The translations under genes and the position numbers were made by a program. Source: Oscarella lobularis (Eukaryota > Porifera > Homoscleromorpha > Homosclerophorida > Oscarellidae). From it: 64,000 bases of DNA. The notes beneath the pieces are model-generated. The model made no database searches. It was not told the origin of the DNA and saw only the letters and a program-made list of their open reading frames with translations. Location of the stretch: the NCBI RefSeq assembly GCF_947507565.1, contig NC_089190.1:186001-250000 (forward strand), in the 5' to 3' direction. Below are positions 11,108 to 23,656 of this stretch, one piece after another. Position 1 is the stretch's first letter; every line of letters begins with the position of its first letter.

Positions 11108-12190
11108 TATCGCACGCAGATTACGCTCCTGCAATTCCCTGGCGTCCCTCAAAACAGCGAGGGTTCAATATTTCTAAAGAAAATTAATAACATTAGCAAA
11201 CTAAGACGAATTCCTATTGATTCTTCAGGGCTTCAGCACCATGCAGCACGTTTTGAGTTATTGATGCAAGAGCCATGAAATGGCTACTCACAATACTCCT
11301 ACACAATACTACACAATACTCCTTTCGACCCCGGACTGTGGCTACCGGTAAAAAACCTAAAGGGCATTAACTACCCTTCAACTTGATGCAAAAAGTAAGC
11401 CAGGAGCTGCTTTTAGGTGGGAAAAATATTTCATCAGCTCGCTCGATCCTCTACCTTGTTCGGATTCAGGATCTCCTCCCCTATCGTACGAAATCCCACG
11501 TTTTGATCATTTTGCAGAATTGAAAATGCTCAAAAGCTCACTTTCGAATCTTTATTGAAGATTGTCGATGAGTGAAAACGCCGAGAAAGACCTACGCGTT
11601 TACGTGATGCCACTCGAAGATCGAGGCTAGCGCGAGTGCCATGACGTTCGGTACGTCACGCCCGTCATCACTCGGGGGCGTCAGAGAGTGTGCTTTATCG
11701 AATGTTTGGCATCGATAGAAGACAAAAACGCGTCTGCAGTGTTGTTTATTGGTGTTGTTTATTCGCACCGATCGCAGACTTCGGTTTAAATTTAGTCACG
11801 GGACGCTCGTGGTTTTTCTAGTTGTCATTCTTTTTCTGACTTCTAAAAGAAAAAAGTAGTGAAGTGACTTCTTAGGAAGCGACATTCCCGCTAATGAGAC
11901 ACTCAATAAAAAATACTCTGTCCGAAACGTGTGACTTACATATGCTAATTAAAAATTCATTCTTTACACGGGTAGCTTCAAATCATAAACCAAGCCCCGT
12001 TAACGCATCTTAGCGCGCTGGAGAGGGTCAAGAAATCCAGGCTAGATTGGGGCTTGATTGGACATGACGCGAGCGCTAGATCCTCCAAAGAGAAGCTCCC
12101 GTACTGTATGTTGGAAAGTCACTAAAGAAATACACTAAACAAAAAAAGAATGTAACAACGAAACAACACGCAAGACAAAAAATCAGCACT
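11108..12190. other. Spacer between genes A and B, with duplicated promoter
   Basis: About 11108-11320 matches the region upstream of gene B (about 19480-19745), for example the shared CAGGGCTTCA block at 11226 and 19617. The tandem duplication therefore carried its promoter. A short direct repeat of CACAATACT lies at about 11286-11322. From 11320 to 12190 I see no coding sequence; it holds the 3' flank of gene B. Confidence 0.5.
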
Positions 12191-15100
12191 TTACTTGCAC
12201 TCCTCAACATTTTCTTGCAAAGTAGGCGCAATCAAATCAACAATACCCCCATTAATAACTAATCGTTGAACGCAGCCCTCAAAACCCTTATTCTGCCCAG
12301 CGATCGGATAACCGGCGTTCGTGCCGCCAACCAAAACGGTGCTATTCAAATTTATGTTCCGCTGCCTTCCCCACGTGCCGCCTTCGACGACAGGCATGTC
12401 GTCGACTTGAAGACTTCCACTGGTTTGATTCCGCGAGGCGCGAATCCGATGCTCGTCGTCGAGCGCGATCGGTTCGCTGAGCAAATAGGCCAATGCGTCT
12501 CCGTTATTAAACTGGAATTCGACGCGATTTTCCGTGGCAAGACCGACGGCCAAGAAATCGGCGATACTTCGCGAAGATCCGGCACAGTATAGAATTAATC
12601 CGTCGGCGGCACGCGGACGAATAACCATGTCGATGTCCGTCGTCGAGCGTCGGGTATTGAGAAGAGGATACGAAGCGAAGGACTTGCCGGTAAAGGAAGG
12701 CGTAGTAACTAGAATATAGGAGAGTGTACGTACGCACGATTTAATAAAGGAGAATTTTCTATACGTGTGACGGAAAGTTCTGCTGCTGCGCTCGCGGTTC
12801 CGGCGTCGTTTCTTGCTTCGCAGACGTAAAGTCCAGCGTCGGAAATATCGGCCGATTTGATGGTCAGCGTCGCGCCTCTTCCGATGAGCGAATTCCGGAG
12901 AGTCCACGTGAATTCGGCGGCGGGACATCCGCCGACCAGCAAGCAACTCAAGACGACGCGATCGCCGACAGAAGCGTCAAGTCTCGCCGGAGAAACAGCA
13001 ACGCTAGGCGATTCTAAAAAAAGATTAAACACTTAATATATTTATCGGATTAACGAACCGAGAACGATGAGTTCCGCCGACGCCGTCTTCGTTCCCCCCG
13101 AAGCGTCCGTCACCGAGCAAACGTAGGTGCCGCTCGCCGCGCAATCACTCGGCGAAATCGTCAACAAATCGCCGCCTTTGCTGAGAGTATGACTCGGCGG
13201 CAAATCGACGCCGCCCCGTCGGCTCCACGAAAACTCGACGGCACCTTCAGACGACGAAACGGAGCAACTAAACGACGCGCCACCGGGGACCTTAACCGTG
13301 TGATCCATCGGAACGACAGTAACTTGCAACGGCATTTCACGATCTTTCACTAATTTTCGACAAAATTAATTAATTATTAATTGAATACTTTTTAAACGAA
13401 CCTTGAAGCATCGCTGTTGCCAATGTGGAGCTGACGTCGTTCGTCGCTTCGCAAGCGTACGCTCCCGCGTCGGATTCCCGCACGGGTTCGATCGTCAAAC
13501 GAAGTCCTTTCGGCGTTTCGACGATCTCGACGTTCTCCGCCGCGCTTTCCCACGACGAATCGCCCGGTTTGAACCAGCGAACGGTCGGCGTCGGCGTGCC
13601 GTCCGCCACGCAGAAAAATCGTCCTCGACTATTGACGCGTTTTTCGACGAAAGGCGGATCGATGGAGACGGTCGGACGAGCTAAAAAGTGACATCACAAA
13701 TCGAAAAATTACCGCGGCGATGACGGCTTTTTTACGTCGAATTGTCAGCGTGACTTTTCCCGTCGCCGTTCCGACAAAATTCGTTGCCGTGCACTCGTAC
13801 GTTCCGGCGTCGCTTTCCGTCGCTTTCGCCAGCATCAGTTTGCCGGATTCGCTCACTTCCGCGTTGCTTGGGAGATCTTCCGTCAGCAATTTTCGCCACT
13901 TGATCGACGGCGACGGATCTCCTCTCAATTGGCCGCCGCATTGAAGCACGACGTCATCGTCTTCGGCTGACGTCACGTCGGACGGCGACGAATCGATCAC
14001 CGGCATTTCCGCGACTGAGTAACTAATTAATTAAATTGAAACTTTGCTGGGATTTTTTACTTACTTTTCGCTATCAACTTTGCCCTCACTTTCGCCGTTC
14101 CGCCGCAGTTCGTCGCCGACGCCGTATACGAACCGCCAATTCCGCGGACGACCGGCGAAATGAGCAATGAACCGTTTGCCAAGGTGACGGAATTCGCAGG
14201 CGGATTGTGCCACGTGACGACCGGTGCCGGATCGCCGGACACCGTCAGGTCAATCAAAGCCGCGTAATCGACGTAAACGACGTTTCGTCTCGTCGCAAGT
14301 TTGAATGTAGGGGTAGTCGGTTCTAAATAAGATAAAATTCCGCATTATGTAATTTACCTTTTTATTTATACTTCTGATTCGCAGTGATACTGTTCCTTCG
14401 GAGATTCCTTCCGCGTTTCTCGCTCGACATATAAACGCTTGGGGTCCGTCTTGACTAGGCTTTTGCATCGCTATCTGACCGCCGTTCACAATAACGTTTG
14501 AGGGAAGACTGTCTTTCCCAAAGGGAAACCACTCTACGGACACTTGGGGACATCCAGTCGCTTGGCAAACAGCTACACTAGTATCGCATTCGGTGAGATC
14601 AAGTGTTCTCGGTTTGACAGTCACTCGAGGCGGAATAGGATCTAATAAATAAAATATACAAAATAATTATTATGGTTATAATTTATTTAATCTACCTGTG
14701 ACTTCTACATTTGTCGTGCCGTCGTGTGATCCGAATCGATTCGTTGCTTGGCATCGGTACATTCCGGCGTCGGAGATCGTTGCTTCGTTGATTGTGAGAA
14801 TGCTATTATCTTCCGTCAGAGAAGCGCTCGAGGGAATTCTTCTGCCGGCTTTGTTCCATTGAATCATAGCCGGTCCATTGAGCACGCTACAATTCAATCA
14901 AAACGGCGAGCCAACGCAGACAGAAGCAGACGATGAAATCAATTCCACCTGAGGACTAAACAAATCTAAAAAAAACAAAAATGTCAAACAATTAATCCCT
15001 AGGCCAATTTCCTTCTTTTTAAATTAACTTGTTATCTTTATAATGGTGCGAGCGGTCGCCTCGCCGTCCGGTCCCTCCGCTCGGCACACGTACGCTCCCC

Positions 15101-18100
15101 CGTCGCCTCGTCGAAGTCTCGTCAATTGAAGTCGATTTTCCGTGATGATGACGTTGTCCGGCAACGGAACGTTGGGATCGCGGCTCCACGTAAAACTCGT
15201 CGCCGTGCCGGACGTAATCATGCAAGTAAGCGAAACGCTTTCGCCTAGATCCTTCATCGTCCACGCGGGAACGACAGAAACGCGAAGCGGTTGAATAGGA
15301 GTCTTCGTTGGAGTCGGAGTCTCTTCACTTTTCTCTTTCCTTGGAGGCATCGTCGTCGTAGGAACGGGCTGGGGCGACGGAAAAACAAAAGGAAAATCTG
15401 AAAAAGTATTTATTTATATAGTTTCTTCAGCGAGGATGACTGCCTTACTTTTGCACGCTTCTCGCGTTCGCACGGGCACCATTTTGCATGCGGCATAGCC
15501 GTCATTGCACACACAACTCTCGCACGTCACATTCAACTGCGTGATGATCTCCCGCACTTTGACGCCAACAAAAGCGTTCGTAAACGCCGCCCGACTAACG
15601 CTATCGTCCAAACGCAAATAATCCAAATCCCACGCGCCGCCGCGCGTCGCAAACGCCAACAGAACATAATCGACAAACGTCGTCTCGTAGCCGGAATCCT
15701 CCTGCGGTATACCGATGTCGAAAATCCGTCCGTCGACGCCGTACGCGAGTCGATTCCCGTCCAAGCCGAGAACGCGTGTTTCGTCGCCGTCTCCGCCTTC
15801 GTACGAGACGAATCGATGCTTGACGACGATAGTGAGAACGGTTCCGCTTTGCGTGAGAGCGCGCAGCGTCGACTTGAACGTCAACGAAGAATTGAGAATA
15901 TCTCGCGCTTCGTCGCTGACGAGAATAAACTGTCGCGCCGCTTCGATTCGAAACGCGAAGCTTCTCAAAGCGACGTCAACTGCCGAATAGCCGTCCTCTT
16001 CGTTTCCGCGCTTGATGAGATCGTCGATGGCGACGGCGAGTTGCGACGGCGTTCCGAACGGATCCGCGTCGTCGCCAAGGTGAAGAACGCGACCGGGAGT
16101 GCCGATATACGGATTGGCGAATCCGACGAGACCGTAGCGATTCGGCGACGCGTTGGTGCCGATTCCGGCGGCGACGAGATTTCGTTCGAGCTTGTTTACC
16201 ATTTCTTTGATCCAATTGTGCTCCGGCTCCATGGAACGCGATTCGTCGACGATGAAAACGACGTCGGCCGTTCCGCGGAAGATCGCGCGCGTGCTCAGCG
16301 TGCCGACGGTGAAGACGCCCAGTTTTCCGCCGTGGATAACGTTCGTGCCGCCAATGGTGCAACTCCCTTTAAAAAAAATAATAAGTAGTATCGATAATTG
16401 ATTTTTTTTTCCTGTGCACTTACTTCGGATAAATTGTAGGTAAGCCGTCGCCGTCACTTCGCTTCCGGCGACACTGACGAGAAATTGCAAGCTTTCCGTA
16501 GCCGACTGCACAAAAATCGTTTCGCCGTTTTCGCCTTCGATGACGACGTAAGAAGGCAAGTGACTGCCGTCGATCAAAGTCCACTGGAACGTCGCCGTAC
16601 GGAAATTTGAAACGGCCGTAAAACGAACGGATTGGTCGCTGGTAACTTTGCGACGGAAAGGCACCACTCGAACAAAAACTAAAAACGCGAATAAATGAAT
16701 AAATAAATATTAATTCATTTGTCTGCTGTCTCTTGCCTGGTCGAACGATCAGCGTTGCATTGGCCGTTATTGCTTCGTCCCCACGAGCAATTCTAACTTC
16801 GAAGACGAGAGTCTCCGTCGCGATGGGAACGCGAATGGTATCCCCGTCGACGACGACATAAGACGGAAGCGGGAGCCCGTCACGAAGGAACCACGTGACG
16901 GAATAACCGACAGATCCAAAAACGGTAAAATTCGCCGATTCGCCATAATCGACTTGGATTATAGAAGGCTGAATAAAAACGTCAGGCATTCCACTTCCAC
17001 TTCCTACAACAAAAACACATAAAAATAAATACAATTATTCTAATACAATTTTACCTAAAAGAAGCACTGTTTCCTTAACAATCCCCAATCTGTTGCTCGC
17101 GCTGCAGGTGAGATTCACTTCTTCGTCGGATAGCGGCATTGTTAGCGTCGCCATGGTTCGGCTTATTGAATAAATGACTTCATAATCGGTCGACGAAATG
17201 TCGTCGCTGCCGTCGACGGACCATCCAAAGTCGGCGGGCGCCGGAAGACAAGTCGTAAAGAGTCGGCAAACAAAAATGACGTCGTCGCTCGATTCGTCGT
17301 CGAGACGCGTGATAGAAATACTCAGAGGGGGATCTAAGAAAATAAATAATTATTTAATTTTGAAATATTTTTTCTCTTGCCTGGTCGAACTTCTAGCGTC
17401 GCAGACGACGTCAGCGTTAGCCCGTCTTTGGACGTCACGGTCACGGTAAAAGAAATCGTCTCTTGAGCGGACGTAATGGTAATCGTTTCGTTCAATGTTC
17501 CGCTGAGTGTGACGTAGGAAGGAAGCGCATCCCCATTGATGAGTCGCCAATGCACAAAAAGGCCGCTGACAATCGGACTGATATCAAGATGAAATTGAGC
17601 CGATTCGCCGAAGTGGACGGTCTGTACAAAACTCGGTAGGATTGAGACTGAGAGAAAAACTAAAAAAAAAATAATTATATGTACATGTGTATATTTTCTT
17701 CTTTACCTATGATGAGTCTTCCGAATCCTTCCACTTTCCCTAATCTGTTATTTGCACTGCAAGCAAAATTTTCACTTCTCGCCGCTCCTGTAATGATTAG
17801 CGTCGCCACCGTGCCGCCGATCGTGTAGACGACCTGAGCGTTAGACGGCAGAGCACTTCCGTCGCTCAAAGTCCAACTGAAATTGGAAAAAGGAAAACCC
17901 GTAAGTCGGCAAACGAATTCGACTTTGCTTTTAGGTAGAACACGGATGTCGCCAGCTGGCGAGATAGAAATACCGAGAGGAAGATCTAATAAAAATTAAA
18001 TAAAATATATTTGTATATTTAATTGTACGCGTACCTGGGCGAAGTTGGACGATCACAGTCGCTGTCGTCGTTCTGCCGTCTCCGTCAACGACTCGAACAA

Positions 18101-19476
18101 GGAACGTTTGACTCGAGCGAAGCGACGAAACGATGAGGATTTCTCCGTGATTGCCGGAGACTTGGACGCCAGACGAAAGTGGACTGCCGTCAGCGAGCGT
18201 CCAAGTTATCGTCGTCGTGGAAATGAGAACGTTGACGCGCGCCGTGAAATTGACGGAATGGCCGAAAGACGCGTCGAAAAAAGGCGGATCGATAAAAACG
18301 GTTAAACGAGCTATAGAGAAAAATATGAGAGTCGGTTAATTAATTGAATTTTATTGATTTCTCACGTCGAACGAAAAGCGTCGTCGCGTTCGACGCTATC
18401 CGGCCCAACGTATCTCGAATTCGAACGACGATGTTGAGAGTTGTTCGAGTTTGAATGATCCGCAGTTGTTCGCCATAATCGCCGCCGATTTCCGTGTTGG
18501 ACGGCAACGGCGAACCGTCGACTTGACCCCACGTTATCACCACATTGTCGCCGCCGTTGTGAACGACGAAATAAGTGACGGTCGTACTCACATCAACAGT
18601 CAAAACATCGGACGGACGAATGAGAACCTCAAGGGGCGGCGGCGATGCGGTACTATCAGGCGACGGCGTATCAGTCATTTCGGGCGATGGTGTTGTCGTA
18701 TCAATATCTGGAGGCGACGTTGTAGCATCAGTATCGGAGGACACTGAGCAGTCTCCAAAGAAATTCGGTTTGCATTGAACGCGCCACTTCAAATCTAAAC
18801 GCTTGCGAAACTTTCCCGTCATTGTCGCATGCGTCCATGAGGATGAGACAGTCGCATTTGCAAAGCGTGCTTTCAAAACGTCAACTAAATCGTCCTTACT
18901 AGATCTGTCTTGATCCCAAATGGAAATCTTCAAAGCGAACGAATTCTAAACATCAATAATCAGTACCAACTTTCACTTTGAAATATATTCACGACCTTCC
19001 ACGCTCCATTAAAACTAATTCGAAAGGGATTGTCGAGAGAATTTCCAAGAGCAGATTTGCCAATTTGAAAAGTGTAACGATCGCCAAATTCGCCCGTCTG
19101 GCGCGTCTTCACGCAATCGCTAACATCGCTGCTCAGCGGATCATAGTCGCGATAGCAGATGATGAAATAGTTGTCACAGTCATTCAAGCAAGTGACGGAG
19201 AGGGCTTGGTCGCAGCAGCGACCACTCCCAACCTTGCTCGCAGAATTCTTGTATTTGACCAATTGAATTTGTAAATTTCCTTCAGACTAAAAGAAAACAC
19301 CTCGATTACACGTACAAGCATATAGAAACATTTCGTGCTTGGTATGAGGTGCAAAACTAATAAAGAGTCTGATAGATTTTATGCTAATGAGAAGCACGAA
19401 CCTTAACAACACCAACGGACGAGAGAAAGAGAACAAAGAATAGAATCCTAGTTGATCGAGGAAAGATCACTAGCAT
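12191..19476 (-). CDS. Gene B: MNNL, multi-Ig, vWA and LamG secreted protein
   Basis: Nineteen exons can be placed: 19402-19476, 18996-19286, 18366-18945, 18035-18310, 17707-17985, 17381-17659, 17055-17333, 16737-17003, 16424-16678, 15449-16366, 15029-15397, 14696-14965, 14372-14641, 14065-14322, 13736-14014, 13402-13680, 13059-13349, 12765-13013, 12191-12708. Order: a 25-residue signal peptide; MNNL; the first third of a DSL domain, ending at DCSVS; a Thr/Ser/Pro linker; seven Ig-like folds, several without the disulphide; one vWA (FIVDESRS); a short linker; eight Ig domains with Cys, Trp and D.G.Y.C; a C-terminal LamG ending GFEGCVQRLVINGG. There is no membrane anchor. Exons from the third on join in phase 1. 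Exon 14696-14965 has an in-frame TGA before its first Ig cysteine. Probably extracellular matrix or surface-associated; a partner cannot be read from sequence. Confidence 0.78.
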
Positions 19477-20149
19477 TGTCGCACGCGGCTTCTGCCTATG
19501 TGAACGCTCCTGCAATTCCCAGGCAGCCTTCGACCAAACCTTGAGGGCGCAAAAGTATAATTCTAAAGAAAATTATAATACCGTAAAAAAACTAAGACGA
19601 CTTCCCATTGATTTTTCAGGGCTTCATTGACATGCAGCACAAGCCTTACGCGACCGTATAAGAGTTTTGCAGCAGTGCGTTGTGAGATATTGCTACATTA
19701 GCTATGAATTGGCTATGTACACGTACATCACACTAGAACAATATTAGTGCACGAGTAGTACTGTACTCAGCCACTTGTTCTGATGAACGGGTGGCAGAGC
19801 AAAAATGACCGCAAGAATAGCGTAGTTTGTAGCCATAGGGCAAAATAGCGAAGAAAACACTTTGTAAGATCGATTTCAGCCAAAAACAGCTCTAAAAAGA
19901 GTCGTCGATCGGCTTCTCCAAGCGATACCCAGCTAATATTTTCGTGTGTATTGCAAACAAAGACCCTGAAGAACCTGGTCTGGCTTTGCTTCGTGGCGCA
20001 GAAGTTCCTACTTTTACGGCTATCACGTGATGGGGCAAGCGCACTGCGAAATGACACCGACTAGAGAGTCTAGTGATAGTGATATTAATTTATTTAACGA
20101 CGGAACAACCCTCGACGCGTATTAGTCGATCTACCGGGTGCCGTACATA
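19477..20149. other. Upstream region of gene B
   Basis: The part up to about 19745 resembles the 5' flank of gene A, which marks it as the duplicated promoter. The rest, up to the LINE 3' tail, shows no supported gene. A 96-codon minus-strand frame at 19767-20057 has no recognisable motif. Confidence 0.45.
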
Positions 20150-21334
20150 ACTACGGAAGACAAGAAAGTAATTTCAAAAAGTATTCCTCTTGATTATATC
20201 AGTTTCAAAAAATATTCCTCTTGATTATATCTTTTGAACGTAACAGTTATGACGCAGACTAACTTTAAATGATTTAAGATCAGAGATAGACGACAAAAGG
20301 GGACTGAGAGAATTCCAGTAAGATTGGGCACGATAAAAAGACGTAGATCGAAGAGCATTGGTGGACGGACGAGTAATATGTAATCCAAATTGAGAAAGAC
20401 GAGTATTGTAACCACCAGAAGACGTACGACAGAAATGAGAAGAAATTTGAGAAGACGCTAGAGAGGTAACTCCACGAAACGCATGAATACCAAGAAAGAA
20501 CCGATGACGCAAATCGTACTGGTGTAGATGAAAACAATCAAATAGAGCTGTAAGATCACCAGTTGGCTCACAGAGTCGGCGACCAGCAAGGAGTCGGAGG
20601 CATCGCTTGTCAATCTGCCGAAGTCGAGAAGAGATCAAATTTGAGCCAGAGTCCCAACCCACAGAACAGTAGTCAACATCCGGCTGGATGATAGATCTGA
20701 CAAAAGCTACACGAGCCGGCGCATTAAGATGAGAACGAGCTCGATACATAACACCCAGCTTCCGAGACACCTTCGTGAAAATAGAGTCTACCTGCGGTCG
20801 CCAGCTCAAATTAGCATCAAAGATGACACCGAGATAGCGAGCCGAATTAACCGGGCTCACAACAAATCCATCGACAGAGATAGTAAAGTCAGTGAGATCA
20901 GTGGAGTCGCGAAACTTCCGGAACAGCATTAATTGCGTCTTCCTTCCATTCAACTTCATCAAGTTGCGTTCGTACCATGATGAAAGAAGAGAGACGTCAC
21001 GTTGTAGAGACTTGACTACGAAATCATAGGAAGTATGACTCGTCATGAGACAAACATCATCAACGTATAGGATGATGGAGGAAGTCAAATTTGTGGATGG
21101 TAAGTCACTGGTGTAGAAGTTGTATAACAGTGGGCCTAGCTTTGACCCCTGTGGAACACCTCGCAGGCATCGACAGCTAGCAGAAGCATCCTCACCACCT
21201 TGAATAAACTGACTCCGATTAGAAAGATAATTGGATAGCCAAAGATGGACATTACCATTAACTCCACACTTCCGCAATTTTCTTCTAATGTCTTCCAATA
21301 CTTTCCTGTGATGCATGCAGAAATAACTAAGCAC
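20150..21334 (-). mobile_element. 5'-truncated LINE (CR1/L2/Jockey-like reverse transcriptase)
   Basis: One open frame of 369 codons (20225-21334) encodes the C-terminal part of a non-LTR reverse transcriptase. It has GVPQGSKLGPLL (finger/palm) and the catalytic YVDD, then the SARYLGVIFD-type thumb region. Endonuclease and ORF1 are absent, so the copy is 5'-truncated, as usual for target-primed insertion. The 3' end carries two 31-bp tandem units rather than a poly(A), which fits CR1/L2-type elements. The frame has no stops, so insertion may be fairly recent. Its 5' end lies about 110 bp upstream of the start of the SMYD relic. Confidence 0.85.
20172..20233. repeat. 31-bp tandem repeat at LINE 3' end
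   Basis: Units 20172-20202 and 20203-20233 differ at only about three positions and share TATTCCTCTTGATTATATC. They sit directly beyond the reverse-transcriptase stop codon, where CR1/L2-type LINEs keep short tandem 3' repeats used in priming. Confidence 0.8.
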
Positions 21335-21444
21335 TTAGCCGTGCCATGTGTACGTTAACTGCATATTTCTCAACGTTTCGGTGCGTTCAACAAAGTGAAC
21401 AAACCCGGACACTACGGGACTTGGGAAGCAGCGCAAGCCGCAAG

Positions 21445-22290
21445 ATGGCGGCTCAAAGCCTCGTGCGAGAGGTTGCGATGGAATCAAAGGGCAGAGGCTA
21501 CATCGCGACAAAGGCAATTAGTCGAGGGGTACTTGTCTTCGAAGAAGAGCCTATTGCGTTTGCCGTGACTGATGGAAAGACCGAGAAAGTGTGCCACGAA
21601 TGCCTAGACATGTAAAAATGCCGTCGCTAGACGTTTTCCTTGTTCACGTTTTTTATTTAAGCCCGCAGAAATTGTATCACTGCTCAAAATGCAAGTTTGC
21701 ACGTTATTGCGGAAAACGTTGCCAGGTAGAGCTGAGCCCCACCCCCAACCTCTTTCTCTCACTATGCAAAGGCGTGATAAAGTTTTTATGCTACTAATTG
21801 TCGTGCAAACTGCAGTGCGCTTTAGAACTCATTTTTTTTAAATCTCATTATCTGTGACGCTGAACGTTCTTGACTTGATTAATTGATTAAATTACTTCTC
21901 GACACTTCTGCAGAGAGAAGCATGAAAAATGCACAAGAGCGAATGCGTGAGATTGCAGACGACCTCCGCTCTTTTTTACAACGAACCATTTGGCTCTTCG
22001 GAAGAATAATTGACAAAGTCGATGTTAGAATAATTGAAATATTAATCTTCTAAGCATGGGTTTATATGATGATTTCGTCTAACAGAGTCTGAAAGATAGT
22101 CCAATTCCTGACTTGCTCTCGAGTAGGTCTTCGTTTTACGCGAGGACAATTTTACACTTTAGGGTTTTTTTTGTTTTTCTTAGACCCAAATGAAACGCTT
22201 CGTCCAGAATTAGAAAGCGAAATTCGTTCAAATACCTATTTGTTTACTCAAAAGTACATTGGTCGTGAATTGGGAATAATTAGAATAGGT
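21445..22290 (+). pseudogene. Decayed SMYD-family methyltransferase copy
   Basis: Exon 1 (21445-21611, start MAAQSLVRE) and exon 2 (21662-21725, MYND ligands in LYHCSKCKFARYC) have exactly the lengths of exons 1 and 2 of the SMYD gene at 40757-44197 (167 and 64 bp). Exon 3 (from about 21915) is broken: the tryptophan of the conserved KAW is a TGA, and the frame changes before the GRIIDK end. Remnants of exons 4 (about 22085-22125, SPIPDLLSS) and 5 (about 22184-22290) follow. The SET NHSC core and the TPR end are not found. SMYD proteins methylate lysines on histones and other proteins; this copy cannot make a full one. Confidence 0.75.
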
Positions 22291-22800
22291 TTAGTGTTAT
22301 TCTCTTTGCTGAAAGACGAATGAATGGATAATTAGGTATGATTGATTCCTTATGGGGTCCCCAGTGGTGTAGACGTGCACATTGGGTTGGACCTTCCTGC
22401 GACGTACATAGAGATTTTGTGTTCTTCTCGATCTTCTGTTCTCCAAAAAGAATTTGTTTGTCCGGATTCCATTAAAGTTGGCGTAAATTGGAAACAAAAT
22501 GGCGGGAAAAACGATTTGGGTTAATTCTCTTCTTCAACTCTTCATCACTGTGGAATTGAAGAAGAGTTTCGCTTCCGCAGATTTGAGAGACTCTTTCACT
22601 CTCCCGGGCGCGTTAATTCTACGCTCGAAAATGACTGGCGAAAGGGCGATCGTGGAAACGAAATATCGAAGAGATTATAGTCTAGGTCGAAACCACGCTC
22701 TATTCGGCCAGAAACCAAAAGCAGTGTAACTATTGCTTACGCTGTCGTCATCAAAAGGACGAGACAATTGGGGCTTCGGGCAAAGACAGTGAGAATTTAA
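22291..22800. other. Unassigned stretch after the SMYD relic
   Basis: Plus-strand frames at 22342-22524 and 22499-22729 overlap and lack motifs I recognise. They do not match the later exons of the intact SMYD gene. I see no supported gene here. Confidence 0.4.
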
Positions 22801-22935
22801 GATGGACGTGCGCTATACATTTTCTTTAGCCCCCTTAAGCTTTTCAAGTTCCGCTGACGAAATGACGAAAATTGTCTATCTCAAAGAACATGACAAACAT
22901 TCTTCACCAGATGATATATTGTCAAGAATCTATAT
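22801..22935 (+). pseudogene. Ankyrin-like exon fragment
   Basis: A short plus-strand stretch (TFSLAPLSF, then KIVYLKEHD) resembles one ankyrin repeat (TPLHLA.., EIVKYLLEHG). It is a diverged copy of the stretch at 60845-60930, with near-identical DNA over AAAATTGTCTATCT. It stands alone without flanking repeats. A 25-codon open stretch ending at a GTGATA donor (about 22982-23056) follows and may be another orphan exon. Confidence 0.35.
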
Positions 22936-23056
22936 CAAAACTCTAACAACAATTATTTCTGATTTATAGGTTCCGGCAGCTATAATGAATTTTTGTCATC
23001 TGGAAATGCTGACGAAATTTTTCAATATCGCAGCGTCAACGCTATTAGAGAAAAGG

Positions 23057-23656
23057 TGATATATTTATTATATGCTCCACCATGTCTTTCTCCTACACTC
23101 CACTACTGTTTTCGATTTCGAATTAAAGAGCTAGTTTGTCTGTTCAGAAATATTAGTTTGCATTATTTCATAAGCAGGAAACGATTGTACCAATGAGGAG
23201 GAGAAGATTCAGCCCGATGACGTGCGAGAAAACCAAGAGGAAAGAGGCGTTGACTTGGGAACATAAGCAGGAAACGATTTTGCCTGATTACGTGATATAA
23301 AAACAAAGGTGTCCACTAGGAAACATAAACAGTGAGCAGGCTTCACATTCGTTGCTTCATCTCTTTCGTACGGAGAGGAATGAAGGCGGTTCTGCTTCTG
23401 GGAAATTTCATTGATCTAATCTTGCGCCAAGGCAGCGAAGCCACCGCTTTGATCGTCGTACGCGACTCGATTCGCCGAATATGGAACCTTTGAGATCCAT
23501 CAGAATGTAAGAACCTGCACGCAATGCAGCAACGCAATTAATGCATCCAACATCTATTCCGTCAAAGAAAAAGGAACGTACATACTTGGACCGAGCGGGA
23601 CATGCAGACACCAGACACTAAACGCTAAGCAGAAGTCAAGGAATTCGGTTTGTTTC
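23057..23656. other. No supported gene
   Basis: AT-rich and unremarkable. An imperfect direct repeat, CATAAGCAGGAAACGATT, occurs at about 23168 and 23262. No coding signal is seen before the stop codon of the deaminase-like gene. Confidence 0.4.

Noticed and set aside
15816-16388. Plus-strand frame of 190 codons opposite the gene B vWA exon
   Set aside because: Shadow of the vWA coding strand; composition follows the complement and no motif is present.
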